Notes under the pieces: generated by a model
What the model saw: only the letters and a program-made list of their open reading frames with translations
Told to the model about the DNA's origin: nothing
Databases searched by the model: none
Assembly (NCBI GenBank): GCA_022709795.1
Contig: JAKLID010000004.1
Location: 1-43,159, forward strand
DNA from: Patescibacteria group bacterium
Lineage (GTDB): Bacteria > Patescibacteriota > Patescibacteriia > UBA2196 > GWA2-42-15
Direction: 5' to 3'
DNA: 43,159 nucleotides
Translations under genes and position numbers: made by a program
In this document: piece after piece, positions 14,731 through 21,960 of the stretch
How the letters are laid out: every line of letters begins with the position of its first letter
Numbering within the stretch: the first letter of the stretch is position 1

Positions 14731-16350
14731 ATGAAAACTTCTCTACCCCTAGCCTGTATATTATTTATAATCGGCATCGGAGTAACCAATTTATTGAGTT
14801 TTGTTTTGAACCCGTTTTATTTATTTTTAATCTTACTCGTGTGCCTAGTTTTGTCAATTTCTACTTGGCAGAACAAGAAATGGAGAACCGCCACGATCTT
14901 GGCGGCTTTTTTGTTTTTGGGCATGTGGCGGATGGCGGTGGCAAGACCGGTAATTAATGAGGGGTACGTGGCGTTTTATAATATTGGTAATGTAGGGGCG
15001 ACCTTTGCGGTCGCCCGAAATGATAAAGGACAGGGGCAAGCCCTGCCCCTACAAAAAACATCCATGTCCATGATGGGCCAAATAGTGGCCGAACCGGATG
15101 AACGGGAAAAGGGCACGAAATTGACGGTTGGGAATATTAATATCGTAGGGGCGACCCTTGCGGTCGCCCGAGATGATAACGGGCGGGGGCAAGGTAACGG
15201 GTGGGGGCAAGCCCCGCCCCTACACGGTAAAATATTATTATCCGCGGAGAGTTATCCGGCGTACCAATATGGCGACTGGCTGAAATTTGACTGCGAATTG
15301 CAAACGCCTGGCAAGATTGAAGATTTTGATTATGGACAATATCTCGGAGTGAAAGGCATTTACAGCGTCTGCTATCGGCCGGAGGGTTTGACTTTGGCCA
15401 GTGGTAATTTATCCATAGGACAAAAATTTTACCGAGTAATACTCTCGGGTAAAAAACGTTACCGCGATATTTTGAACCAGGCCGTGATTTATCCGCATTC
15501 AGAACTTTTGAATGGCTTGACGCTCGGACTGCGTAAAGGCATACCGGCGAATATCATGCAAAATTTTCAAGACGTCGGCTTGACGCACATCATCGCGATT
15601 TCCGGCATGAACATCACGATCATTGCTGGACTGATGATGAATCTATTTATCGCGCTCGGACTCCGGCGCGGGCGGGCGTTTTACGCGGCGGTTGGCGGTC
15701 TGATTTTATTTTTACTGATGATCGGTTGGCAGGCGTCAGCTGTGCGCGCTGGGTTAATGGGATTTATAATATTACTCGCGGAAAAAACTGGCCGGCTGGC
15801 CAAGGCCACGCGCGCTCTTTTGGTTTCGGCCGTGGTAATTCTTTTGATTAATCCGCAAGCGCTCGTCGGTGATGTGGGATTTCAATTATCATTTCTAGCT
15901 GTGCTCGGCATTATCTATTTTGACCAGCCGATGGAAAAATTTTTGGAGAAACTCAAGGTGCCGCAATTTTTAGAAATCCGCGCGTCTCTGAAAATGACCT
16001 TGGCCGCGCAGATTCTGGTCTTGCCGATTCTGATTTATCATTTTGGCAATCTGTCTTTGATTTCGCCTTTGGCTAATATTTTGATCGTGCCGCTCTTGCC
16101 GTTTATAACAATCTTGGGTTTTATAATGATTTTGGCGGGCTTAATTTTTATGCCATTGGCCGTAGTACTTGGTTATCTGGCAAGAGTAATGCTCGGCTGG
16201 ATAATTCTCGTGGCTGACTGGTTTGCCAAACTGCCGGGCGCGGGCATCGGGGTAAAAAAATTTGATTTTGTCTATGTTATGATAATATATATGGTGTTGG
16301 GGTGGATAATCTGGATAAGGCAAAAGGCAAAAATCAAAAGGCAAAAGTAA
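14731..16350 (+). CDS. comEC: DNA-uptake channel ComEC, membrane part
   Basis: The 539-residue product has two N-terminal membrane helices, an OB-like DUF4131 region and the polytopic Competence domain beginning near LNGLTLGLRKGIPANI, with GLTHIIAISGMNITIIAG and VRAGLMGFIILLAEKTGR as characteristic helices. ComEC translocates single-stranded DNA across the membrane. The C-terminal metallo-beta-lactamase domain of many ComEC proteins is absent and encoded by the next gene. Residues 88-107 and 139-165 are translated from two palindromic repeats and give VGATFAVARNDKGQGQALPL-type peptides not expected in ComEC. The start at ATG 14731 is chosen over a TTG at 14692 that lies in the divergent gene. 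Confidence 0.9.
   Translation: MKTSLPLACILFIIGIGVTNLLSFVLNPFYLFLILLVCLVLSISTWQNKKWRTATILAAFLFLGMWRMAVARPVINEGYVAFYNIGNVGATFAVARNDKGQGQALPLQKTSMSMMGQIVAEPDEREKGTKLTVGNINIVGATLAVARDDNGRGQGNGWGQAPPLHGKILLSAESYPAYQYGDWLKFDCELQTPGKIEDFDYGQYLGVKGIYSVCYRPEGLTLASGNLSIGQKFYRVILSGKKRYRDILNQAVIYPHSELLNGLTLGLRKGIPANIMQNFQDVGLTHIIAISGMNITIIAGLMMNLFIALGLRRGRAFYAAVGGLILFLLMIGWQASAVRAGLMGFIILLAEKTGRLAKATRALLVSAVVILLINPQALVGDVGFQLSFLAVLGIIYFDQPMEKFLEKLKVPQFLEIRASLKMTLAAQILVLPILIYHFGNLSLISPLANILIVPLLPFITILGFIMILAGLIFMPLAVVLGYLARVMLGWIILVADWFAKLPGAGIGVKKFDFVYVMIIYMVLGWIIWIRQKAKIKRQK
14992..15052. repeat. GTAGGGGC palindromic repeat inserted in comEC, copy 1
   Basis: The 61-nt unit starts GTAGGGGCGACC and ends GCCCTGCCCCTAC. 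It contains two hairpins, GGGCGACC/GGTCGCCC and GGGGCA/TGCCCC, inside complementary ends. It is read through in frame. Confidence 0.85.
15145..15223. repeat. GTAGGGGC palindromic repeat inserted in comEC, copy 2
   Basis: The 79-nt unit has the same ends and first hairpin as the copy at 14992-15052 and an enlarged centre rich in GGGGGCAAG. It too stays in frame, giving VGATLAVARDDNGRGQGNG in the protein. Confidence 0.85.
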
Positions 16351-16357
16351 TCAATTT

Positions 16358-16530
16358 CTTTCCCCTCCTCTTTGAACTCTAATCTCCCAGTGGGAGGCTG
16401 AACGAGTAGGGGTTGGTGGAAGAATTTCACCATCCATGTAATTCACTATTAAGGCGTTAGTGATACTGTCCCACCACCCCGCCCCGCAGAGCGGCCATGC
16501 GGGGCACCCCTCCTCGGGGAGGAGGGGAAA
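16358..16530. mobile_element. MITE-like palindromic element, copy 2, between comEC and its MBL gene
   Basis: TTTCCCCTCCTC at the left end and GAGGAGGGGAAA at the right end are exact inverted termini; inside, GGGGTTGGTGGAA faces CCCACCACCCC. No gene of its own. The whole comEC to MBL gap is made of this element. Confidence 0.7.
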
Positions 16531-16552
16531 CGCACGCGCCAAGATTATTTTT

Positions 16553-17488
16553 ATGTTCACAAAAAAATCTCTCATCATAATCATCTTACTAGCTGCGGCG
16601 CTACTGGTTACCAGTCGCTGGCATTGGAATTTTTTTGATGAGGAAAATGTCCAGGGCGTGACCGAGGTTCAAATAACAAATATCAAAGAAAGGCTGGAAG
16701 TAATTTTTCTGGATGTAGGACAAGGCGATGCAATTTTGATAGAAACACCAAAAGGTCAGCAAATACTCTTGGACGGGGGCGAAGGTCAGACAATTTTGGA
16801 AAAGTTGGGGCAGTATTTGCCGCTGACGGACAGAACGATTGAGCTCCTGATTTTGAGCCACCCGCACAGCGATCATCTCGACGGACTGGTGGAAGTTTTG
16901 AAACGTTACACAATCAAAGAAGTCTGGTTGACCGGGGTAGTGCGTACCTCGAGCGGGTACTTGGAATTTTTGAATTTAATTAAGCATAAAAAAATTCCGG
17001 TGAAAAACATTTTTGCTTGCGGGACAAGTAACGCGGTTGAGTGTAGCGACGAGATAACCTTGGAAGACAAGGTGAGATTTAAAGTCTTGTGGCCGAGAGA
17101 AAATCTGGCGGAGAAAAGAGTGGAAGATTTGAACAATACCTCATTGGTCTTAAAATTGATTTATCAAAATAATTCCTGGCTATTACCCGGCGATTTGGAT
17201 AGCGCGGCCGAAGAACAATTGGCCAAGGATAATTCGGAAGAATTAAAGGCGGATATTTTGAAAGTGGCTCATCATGGCAGCAGCAGCGCCACGAGCGAGG
17301 AATTTTTGCGATTAGTCTCCCCGACTGACGCGATAATCTCGGTTGGCGCTCCTAATGATTACGGCCACCCGTCGCCCAGAATTTTGAACCGGCTAAAACG
17401 CGCGGGAATAAATATTTGGCGAACAGATGAGCAGGAGGATATTTTGACGGTTGGGAATGGATCTGTGATAGAAATAGCGAACCCTTGA
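16553..17488 (+). CDS. membrane-anchored metallo-beta-lactamase, ComEC C-terminal-domain type
   Basis: The 311-residue product has an N-terminal anchor (about residues 6-25) and an MBL fold: LDVGQGDAILIETPKG, LLDGG, then SHPHSDHLDG (metal-binding HxHxDH), LLPGDLD and VAHHGSSSATS. These are the landmarks of the ComEC C-terminal hydrolase domain, thought to degrade the non-transported strand. Here it is a separate protein with its own anchor, encoded after comEC and probably acting with it on the outer face. The in-frame extension upstream to 16460 is translation of the MITE-like element, so ATG 16553 is the start. Confidence 0.9.
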   Translation: MFTKKSLIIIILLAAALLVTSRWHWNFFDEENVQGVTEVQITNIKERLEVIFLDVGQGDAILIETPKGQQILLDGGEGQTILEKLGQYLPLTDRTIELLILSHPHSDHLDGLVEVLKRYTIKEVWLTGVVRTSSGYLEFLNLIKHKKIPVKNIFACGTSNAVECSDEITLEDKVRFKVLWPRENLAEKRVEDLNNTSLVLKLIYQNNSWLLPGDLDSAAEEQLAKDNSEELKADILKVAHHGSSSATSEEFLRLVSPTDAIISVGAPNDYGHPSPRILNRLKRAGINIWRTDEQEDILTVGNGSVIEIANP

Positions 17489-17528
17489 AAAAATGGTTGA
17501 TAAGTGTTATGGTGGATTAAGTCTTTAG

Positions 17529-17615
17529 TAATACGAATTACAAATCAATACAAATATACAAATCGGAAGAAGGTAAAATTATTTGTATATTCGTAAATAT
17601 TCGTAATTTGTATTA
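17529..17615. repeat. AT-rich palindromic repeat (TACAAATATACAAAT family)
   Basis: TAATACGAATTACAAATC and TACAAATATACAAAT mirror ATTTGTATATTCGTAAATA and CGTAATTTGTATTA, so it can form an extended hairpin. It fills the gap before efp and probably lies in its 5' leader. Confidence 0.8.
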
Positions 17616-17641
17616 ATATTAGAAATTAAAAATTATAGTGT

Positions 17642-18199
17642 ATGTCCGATCTTACCGATATCAAAAAAGGATTATTGATCAAATATAATGGCGACCCGTA
17701 TGTGGTGATGGAAGCCAAATTTTTGCGTATGCAGCAGAGAAAACCGGTAATGCAAACCAAACTCAAAAATATAAAAACTGGTAAGGTAGTAGAATACAGC
17801 TTCAAGCAGGGTGAGAGCGCGGAGGAGGCCGATGTCACCCGGCGTAAAGCCAATTATCTATATGAGGAAAAAGGACGCTATGCTTTTATGGAACAGGAAA
17901 ATTATGAGCAATATGAGATAGATAAAGAAATGGTTGGCGAAGCGGCCAAGTTTATGAAAGAAGCGCAGGAAGTGGATCTGATTTTCTATGAGGATAATAT
18001 CATCGGTGTTGAGCTACCGCCCAAGGTGGTCCTGAAAGTCATTTCCGCGCCGCCAGGTATCAAGGGTGACACAGTTTCCGGCTCGGGCAAGCCAGTGACG
18101 CTGGAAACCGGAGCGGTGATCAACGCGCCATTATTTGTCAACGAAGGTGATAATCTCCGCGTTAATACCCAGACTGGGGAATACGTGGAAAGAGCTTAA
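17642..18199 (+). CDS. efp: elongation factor P with non-canonical loop
   Basis: The 185-residue product has the three EF-P beta-barrel domains: KOW-like N-terminal domain (1-63), OB domain starting near ANYLYEEKGRYAFMEQENY and the C-terminal domain ending VNEGDNLRVNTQTGEYVERA. EF-P relieves ribosome stalling at polyproline. The loop that normally reads PGKG, with the modified Lys34, is MQQR here (LRMQQRKPVMQTKLKN, residues 28-43): a gapless alignment places Gln32 at the modification position, with Arg33 and Lys34 next to it. Lysylation by EpmA as in E. coli is thus unlikely. The gene is monocistronic with a strong terminator. Confidence 0.95.
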   Translation: MSDLTDIKKGLLIKYNGDPYVVMEAKFLRMQQRKPVMQTKLKNIKTGKVVEYSFKQGESAEEADVTRRKANYLYEEKGRYAFMEQENYEQYEIDKEMVGEAAKFMKEAQEVDLIFYEDNIIGVELPPKVVLKVISAPPGIKGDTVSGSGKPVTLETGAVINAPLFVNEGDNLRVNTQTGEYVERA

Positions 18200-18210
18200 A
18201 AAATATATTA

Positions 18211-18245
18211 ACCCCGTCCCGATAGCCATCGGGGCGGGGTTTTTG
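18211..18245 (+). terminator. Rho-independent terminator of efp
   Basis: A 13-bp GC-rich stem (18211-18223 with 18228-18240, one wobble), a 4-nt loop and a T run. Confidence 0.9.
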
Positions 18246-18296
18246 CTCAGTAATTTAATTGGCAGACTGTGGAAAACAAGGGGGTACTTGAATCCC

Positions 18297-18325
18297 TTGA
18301 CAATATTTACCAAACTCTGTATCAT
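18297..18325 (+). promoter_or_regulatory. probable rRNA promoter
   Basis: TTGACA (18297-18302), an exact 17-nt spacer and TATCAT (18320-18325). It lies about 520 nt before the 16S gene. The region between is leader without a supported ORF, rich in hairpins. Confidence 0.65.
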
Positions 18326-18427
18326 ATAAATACGTGAACTTAAGTAGGTCTAGAGGCCGATTCCCAAAAGAAACCGCTTAAATAATATTCTATGTAAACA
18401 ACCTTAGTACATTTCAAAAGCTTGTTG

Positions 18428-18469
18428 GAAAAACAGTGATATTTTGAACGCAAAATATTACTGTTTTTC
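18428..18469. repeat. long hairpin in the 16S leader
   Basis: GAAAAACAGTGATATTTTG and CAAAATATTACTGTTTTTC pair over 19 positions with one mismatch around a 4-nt loop. A short T-rich tail follows; it could attenuate or be an rRNA-leader structure. Confidence 0.6.
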
Positions 18470-18680
18470 TTTAACAAAACTTTCCCGCGATCGCGGGATG
18501 ATAAATATATAGGAGTCGTGAGGTTTTTTGAAATTTTTTTTAAAAATTTTAGCAATTTAATAGTTATAACGTCTATTAACCTAGTTTTTGAAGTTGAAAT
18601 AAACTGAAAAGTTTAATTCAAACTTCCTTTAATATATAGAGCTTTTTAAACTCAAATGAGTGGCGGTGAATTTTAAACCG

Positions 18681-18730
18681 GCCCGGTCATTCGACCGGGC
18701 TTAGTAAAAATTCGCTCTGCTCATTTTTAC
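18681..18730 (+). repeat. 16S leader direct repeat, copy 1
   Basis: A 50-nt unit with the hairpin GCCCGGTC/GACCGGGC followed by a second inverted repeat built from GTAAAAAT and ATTTTTAC. It recurs with one mismatch at 18798-18847. Confidence 0.85.
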
Positions 18731-18797
18731 AAAAGAGTCCGCCGAGGCTATTAGCCGAGGCGTCCCGTCGAATGACGGGATGAGTAAATTATAACTA

Positions 18798-18847
18798 GCC
18801 CAGTCATTCGACCGGGCTTAGTAAAAATTCGCTCTGCTCATTTTTAC
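18798..18847 (+). repeat. 16S leader direct repeat, copy 2, reaching the 16S 5' end
   Basis: This is identical to 18681-18730 except for one base in the first hairpin. Its second hairpin, TTAGTAAAAAT/ATTTTTACTAA (18818-18828 with 18840-18850), runs into the first bases of the 16S gene. Confidence 0.85.
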
Positions 18848-18935
18848 TAAGAGTTTGATCCTAGCTCAGGATGAACGCTGGCGGCGTGTCTAAGGCATGC
18901 AAGTCGAATGCCGTATCTCACTTTGTTTGATACGG

Positions 18936-19068
18936 AAATTCCAATTTCCAAGAAACAATTTCCAAATAATTTCCAAACTCCAAATCTCAATTTCCAAAAT
19001 ATTCTATTGGAATTTGGGTATTGGTATTTGAGATTTATTTGGAAATTGGAGCTTGTATCTTGGAGCTT
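18936..19068. repeat. inverted-repeat insertion in 16S helix 6 (V1)
   Basis: The outer rRNA stem ATGCCGTATCTC (18908-18919) still pairs with GAGATGCGGCAT (19085-19096). Inside it, AT-rich arms built from TTCCAAATAA, CCAATTTCCAA and their complements form a long imperfect hairpin. The same sequence type appears between ruvC and yebC (about 35823-35870). Confidence 0.75.
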
Positions 19069-19474
19069 CCGCATTGAGCCTGGCGAGATGCGGCATGGCG
19101 AACGGGTGAGTAACACATTGGTAACCTACCCCCAAGACGGGCATAACTCCTCGAAAGAGGAGATAATTCCCGATGGTCTTCCCCCGCAAATGCGGGGTAA
19201 GTAAACGGAGCAATCCGCTTGGGGAGGGGCCTATGTCTGATTAGCTAGTTGGTGAGGTAATGGCTCACCAAGGCTATGATCAGTAGCGGGGATGGAAGTC
19301 TGACCCGCCTCACTGGGACTGAGACACTGCCCAGACTCCTACGGGAGGCTGCAGTCGAGAATATTCCTCAATGGCCGCAAGGCTGAAGGAGCGACGCCGC
19401 GTGCAGGAAGACGCCCCTCGGGGTGTAAACTGCTTTTATCTGGGAAGAAGTCGTGTCTCGCTTTTGCTCGACAC

Positions 19475-19593
19475 AAAGTTAAAAGGCAAAAGTCAAAAAT
19501 CAAAATTATGGTATTCCGCTCCGCGGAATAAAATTAAATCATTTTTAATTTTAATCTGTAATTTTGCACTTTGATTTTTAAATTTTGATTTTG
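19475..19593. repeat. palindromic-repeat insertion in 16S helix 17 (V3)
   Basis: The rRNA stem (19451-19469 with 19600-19618, several G-U pairs) is intact and carries an insertion whose core, AAAAATCAAAATTATGGTA with TTCCGCTCCGCGGAAT, is nearly identical to the repeat at 21858-21952 upstream of valS. Confidence 0.85.
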
Positions 19594-20070
19594 AGTGGCG
19601 AACGAGAGTGAGGCACGATTGACGGTACCAGAAGAATAAGGACCTCCTAATTTCGTGCCAGCAGGAGCGGTAATACGAAAGGTCCAAGCGTTATCCGGAT
19701 TTATTGGGCGTAAAGCGTCCGCAGACGGTTAGAAAAGTTTCTGGTTAAATTCCGAGGCTCAACTTCGGAACCGCCGGAAAAACTCTCTAGCTAGAGGGTG
19801 GGAGAGGTCACTGGAATGGCTGGTGTAGGAGTAAAATCCGTTAATATCAGCTAGAACGCCAAAGGCGAAAGCAGGTGACTGGAACATTCCTGACGTTCAG
19901 GGACGAAAGCGTGGGTAGCGAATGGGATTAGATACCCCAGTAGTCCACGCCGTAAACGATGGATACTTGACATTGGCAGTCTCGACCCTGTCAGTGTCGC
20001 TCTAAACAAGTTAACACCTTAAGTATCCCGCCTGGGGAGTACGAGCGCAAGCTTAAAACTCAAAGGAATA

Positions 20071-20118
<48 letters not shown>

Positions 20119-20726
20119 AGCGAGGAACCTCACCAGAGCTTGACAGCTAGCCTATGTCAAACCTTAATCGGTTTTTCTTAGTGGCTAAGACAGGTGCTGC
20201 ATGGTTGTCGTCAGCATGTGCCGTGAGGTGCACCGTTAATTCGGGTAACATGCGCAACCCTCATCCTGATTTATTTTTCATCAGGAAACTGCCTCCGATA
20301 AGGAGGAGGAAGGTGGGGATGACGTCAAATCAGCATGGTCCTTACGCTCTGGGCTACACACGTGCTACAATGGCCACTACAATGGGACGCCAAGTCGCAA
20401 GACGGAGCTAACCCCATCAAAAGTGGTCTCAGTTCGGATTGAGGTCTGCAACTCGACCTCATGAAGTTGGAATCGCTAGTAAACGCGAATCAGCCTCGTC
20501 GCGTTGAATACGTTCTCGGGTCTTGTACTCACCGCCCGTCACGTCAAGGGAGCCGGTAATACCCAAATGCCGATGTACGTCGGCAAAAGGTAAGATTGGT
20601 AACAGGGACGAAGTCGTAACAAGGCATCCGTAGCGGAAGCTGTGGATGGATCACCTCCTTTCTAAGGAGAATACTCCGATGTCATGTCGGAGGGCTCTCG
20701 CCCGCCAAATCGGCGGGGCAGTCGAA

Positions 20727-20789
20727 CCCCCCACCTTTTAATCGATTTGAAATAAACGCTTAGCGTTTGTCGATTGAAAGGTGTGGGGG
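20727..20789. repeat. long hairpin between 16S and rpsP
   Basis: CCCCCCACCTTT faces AAAGGTGTGGGGG, with inner stems AATCGA/TCGATT and AAACGC/GCGTTT. A smaller hairpin, CTCCGA/TCGGAG, is at 20674-20692. These may be RNase III-type processing stems or palindromic elements; no T run follows, so it is not a terminator. Confidence 0.6.
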
Positions 20790-20869
20790 AAGAGAGTAGC
20801 AAATCCTCATTACGCGGTGTAATGGGGTAGGCATAGACGTTGTAACTATTAAAAGGCTAAATAAAAATT

Positions 20870-21355
20870 ATGTTAGTGGTAAGATTGTCCCGCGTGGGCA
20901 AAAAAAAACAACCAACATATCGCATTATTGTGCAAGATAAATCCAGAGATCCTTGGGGCAAGGCGCTGGAGATTTTGGGTAACTACAATCCGCACACCAA
21001 AGAAATTTTGATCAATAAAGAGCGGTTAGCATACTGGCGGGGAGTGGGTGCTCAGATGTCGGCTTCAATAAATAACCTGTTTATTAGAAAAGAGATAATT
21101 CATGGCAAGAAAGTCAAAACCGGTAAAATCAATACTAAAAAGAGATTGGCGGAAATAAAGAAGAAGACAGATGAGCAGAAGAAACAAGAAGCTGACACTA
21201 GGGCTAAAGCTGAAGCTGAAAAGAAAGTCACAGAAGAAGCAGCGGCCAAAGCAGAACAGGAAGCGAAAGTCGCGGAAGACACACCAGTCGAGGAAGTAAA
21301 AGCGGAAGAACCGAAGGCTGAGGAAGTGAAGGAAGAGGCACCGGCAACAGAATAA
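20870..21355 (+). CDS. rpsP: 30S ribosomal protein bS16 with charged C-terminal tail
   Basis: The first 80 residues are a normal bS16 (VVRLSRVGKKKQPTYRIIVQDKSRDPWGKALEILGNYNP). From about residue 85 a Lys/Glu/Ala-rich extension of some 75 residues follows, predicted helical or disordered and ending EEAPATE. Such tails are known in several bacteria and may be dispensable. rpsP follows the 16S gene by 208 nt with no terminator between them, so a 16S-rpsP primary transcript is plausible, although a local promoter is not excluded. Confidence 0.95.
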   Translation: MLVVRLSRVGKKKQPTYRIIVQDKSRDPWGKALEILGNYNPHTKEILINKERLAYWRGVGAQMSASINNLFIRKEIIHGKKVKTGKINTKKRLAEIKKKTDEQKKQEADTRAKAEAEKKVTEEAAAKAEQEAKVAEDTPVEEVKAEEPKAEEVKEEAPATE

Positions 21356-21363
21356 TATTTAAT

Positions 21364-21390
21364 CCCCTGCGAAGAGCAGGGGTTTTATTT
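21364..21390 (+). terminator. Rho-independent terminator of rpsP
   Basis: A 7-bp stem CCCCTGC/GCAGGGG, GAAGA loop and T-rich tail. Confidence 0.85.
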
Positions 21391-21401
21391 TATACATCTT
21401 C

Positions 21402-21553
21402 TTTCCCCTCCTCTCTGAGGAGGGGGTAGGGGGTGGTGGAAAAAATATTTAGAACGGTAATTAATTTCAAATCATGTGGTTACCTCCCACCCCTCTGGCT
21501 CCCCCGCAGAACTCAATGCGGGGTCGCCACCTCCCCTCAAGGAGGGGAGGAAA
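21402..21553. mobile_element. MITE-like palindromic element, copy 3
   Basis: TTTCCCCTCCTC at the left and GGAGGGGAGGAAAAG at the right are inverted ends; GGGGGTAGGGGGTGGTGG faces CCTCCCACCCCT inside. It closely resembles 16358-16530 in layout. No ORF. Confidence 0.7.
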
Positions 21554-21589
21554 AGACAAATTGCTTTTTTATCCTTTACAAAATATCTT

Positions 21590-21856
21590 GTCTCCGCTAT
21601 ATTTAATCCTACCAGCGTTATCACCTCGGCTGTCACCGAGGAAGCCGTGGAAAGAAAGTCTTGTCTACATCAAGATGAGTAGATTCCGCCGGGTGAGCCC
21701 GTTATAGCTACAATAAGGGTTAAAAATATTTTTTAACCGAAGCAAGGTGGTACCACGGGTAAAACTCGTCCTTGAAACAAACTTTCTTAGCCGTCTGTGA
21801 CGGCGTCTGACTTCAAAGATTCAAAGAAATAATTGTTTTCAGAGGCGAGTTTTTTA
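21590..21856 (+). promoter_or_regulatory. T-box riboswitch controlling valS
   Basis: The T-box core AAGGTGGTACCACGG (21744 onward) is followed by AAAACTCGTCCTT, which can pair either with AAGG in the antiterminator or with AGAGGCGAGTTTT (21841-21853) to form a terminator with a T tail. The unpaired TGGT matches an uncharged tRNA ending ACCA. Stem I is closed by GCTAT/ATAGC (21596-21600 with 21704-21708), and GTT at 21701-21703 just inside it is the probable valine specifier. A stem III hairpin lies at 21718-21738. Extra hairpins at 21624-21641 and about 21790-21806 are not standard T-box parts. Uncharged tRNA-Val would allow read-through into valS. Confidence 0.9.
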
Positions 21857-21857
21857 A

Positions 21858-21952
21858 ATGCAAAAATCAAAGATCAAAAATCAAAATTATGGTATTCCGC
21901 TAACGCGGAATGATTAATTTTAATTTTACATTTTGATTTTTTATTTTTAAAC
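21858..21952. repeat. palindromic AT-rich repeat with GC core upstream of valS
   Basis: AAAAATCAAAATTATGGTA, then the hairpin ATTCCGCTAACGCGGAAT, then the complementary arm TTTTACATTTTGATTTTT. The left arm and core match the 16S V3 insertion almost exactly; a half copy is at 36703-36736. Confidence 0.85.
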
Positions 21953-21960
21953 TTACAAAT

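Noticed and set aside
16460-16552. N-terminal extension of the metallo-beta-lactamase protein
   Set aside because: These codons are translation of the MITE-like element; the ATG at 16553 directly precedes a normal signal anchor.
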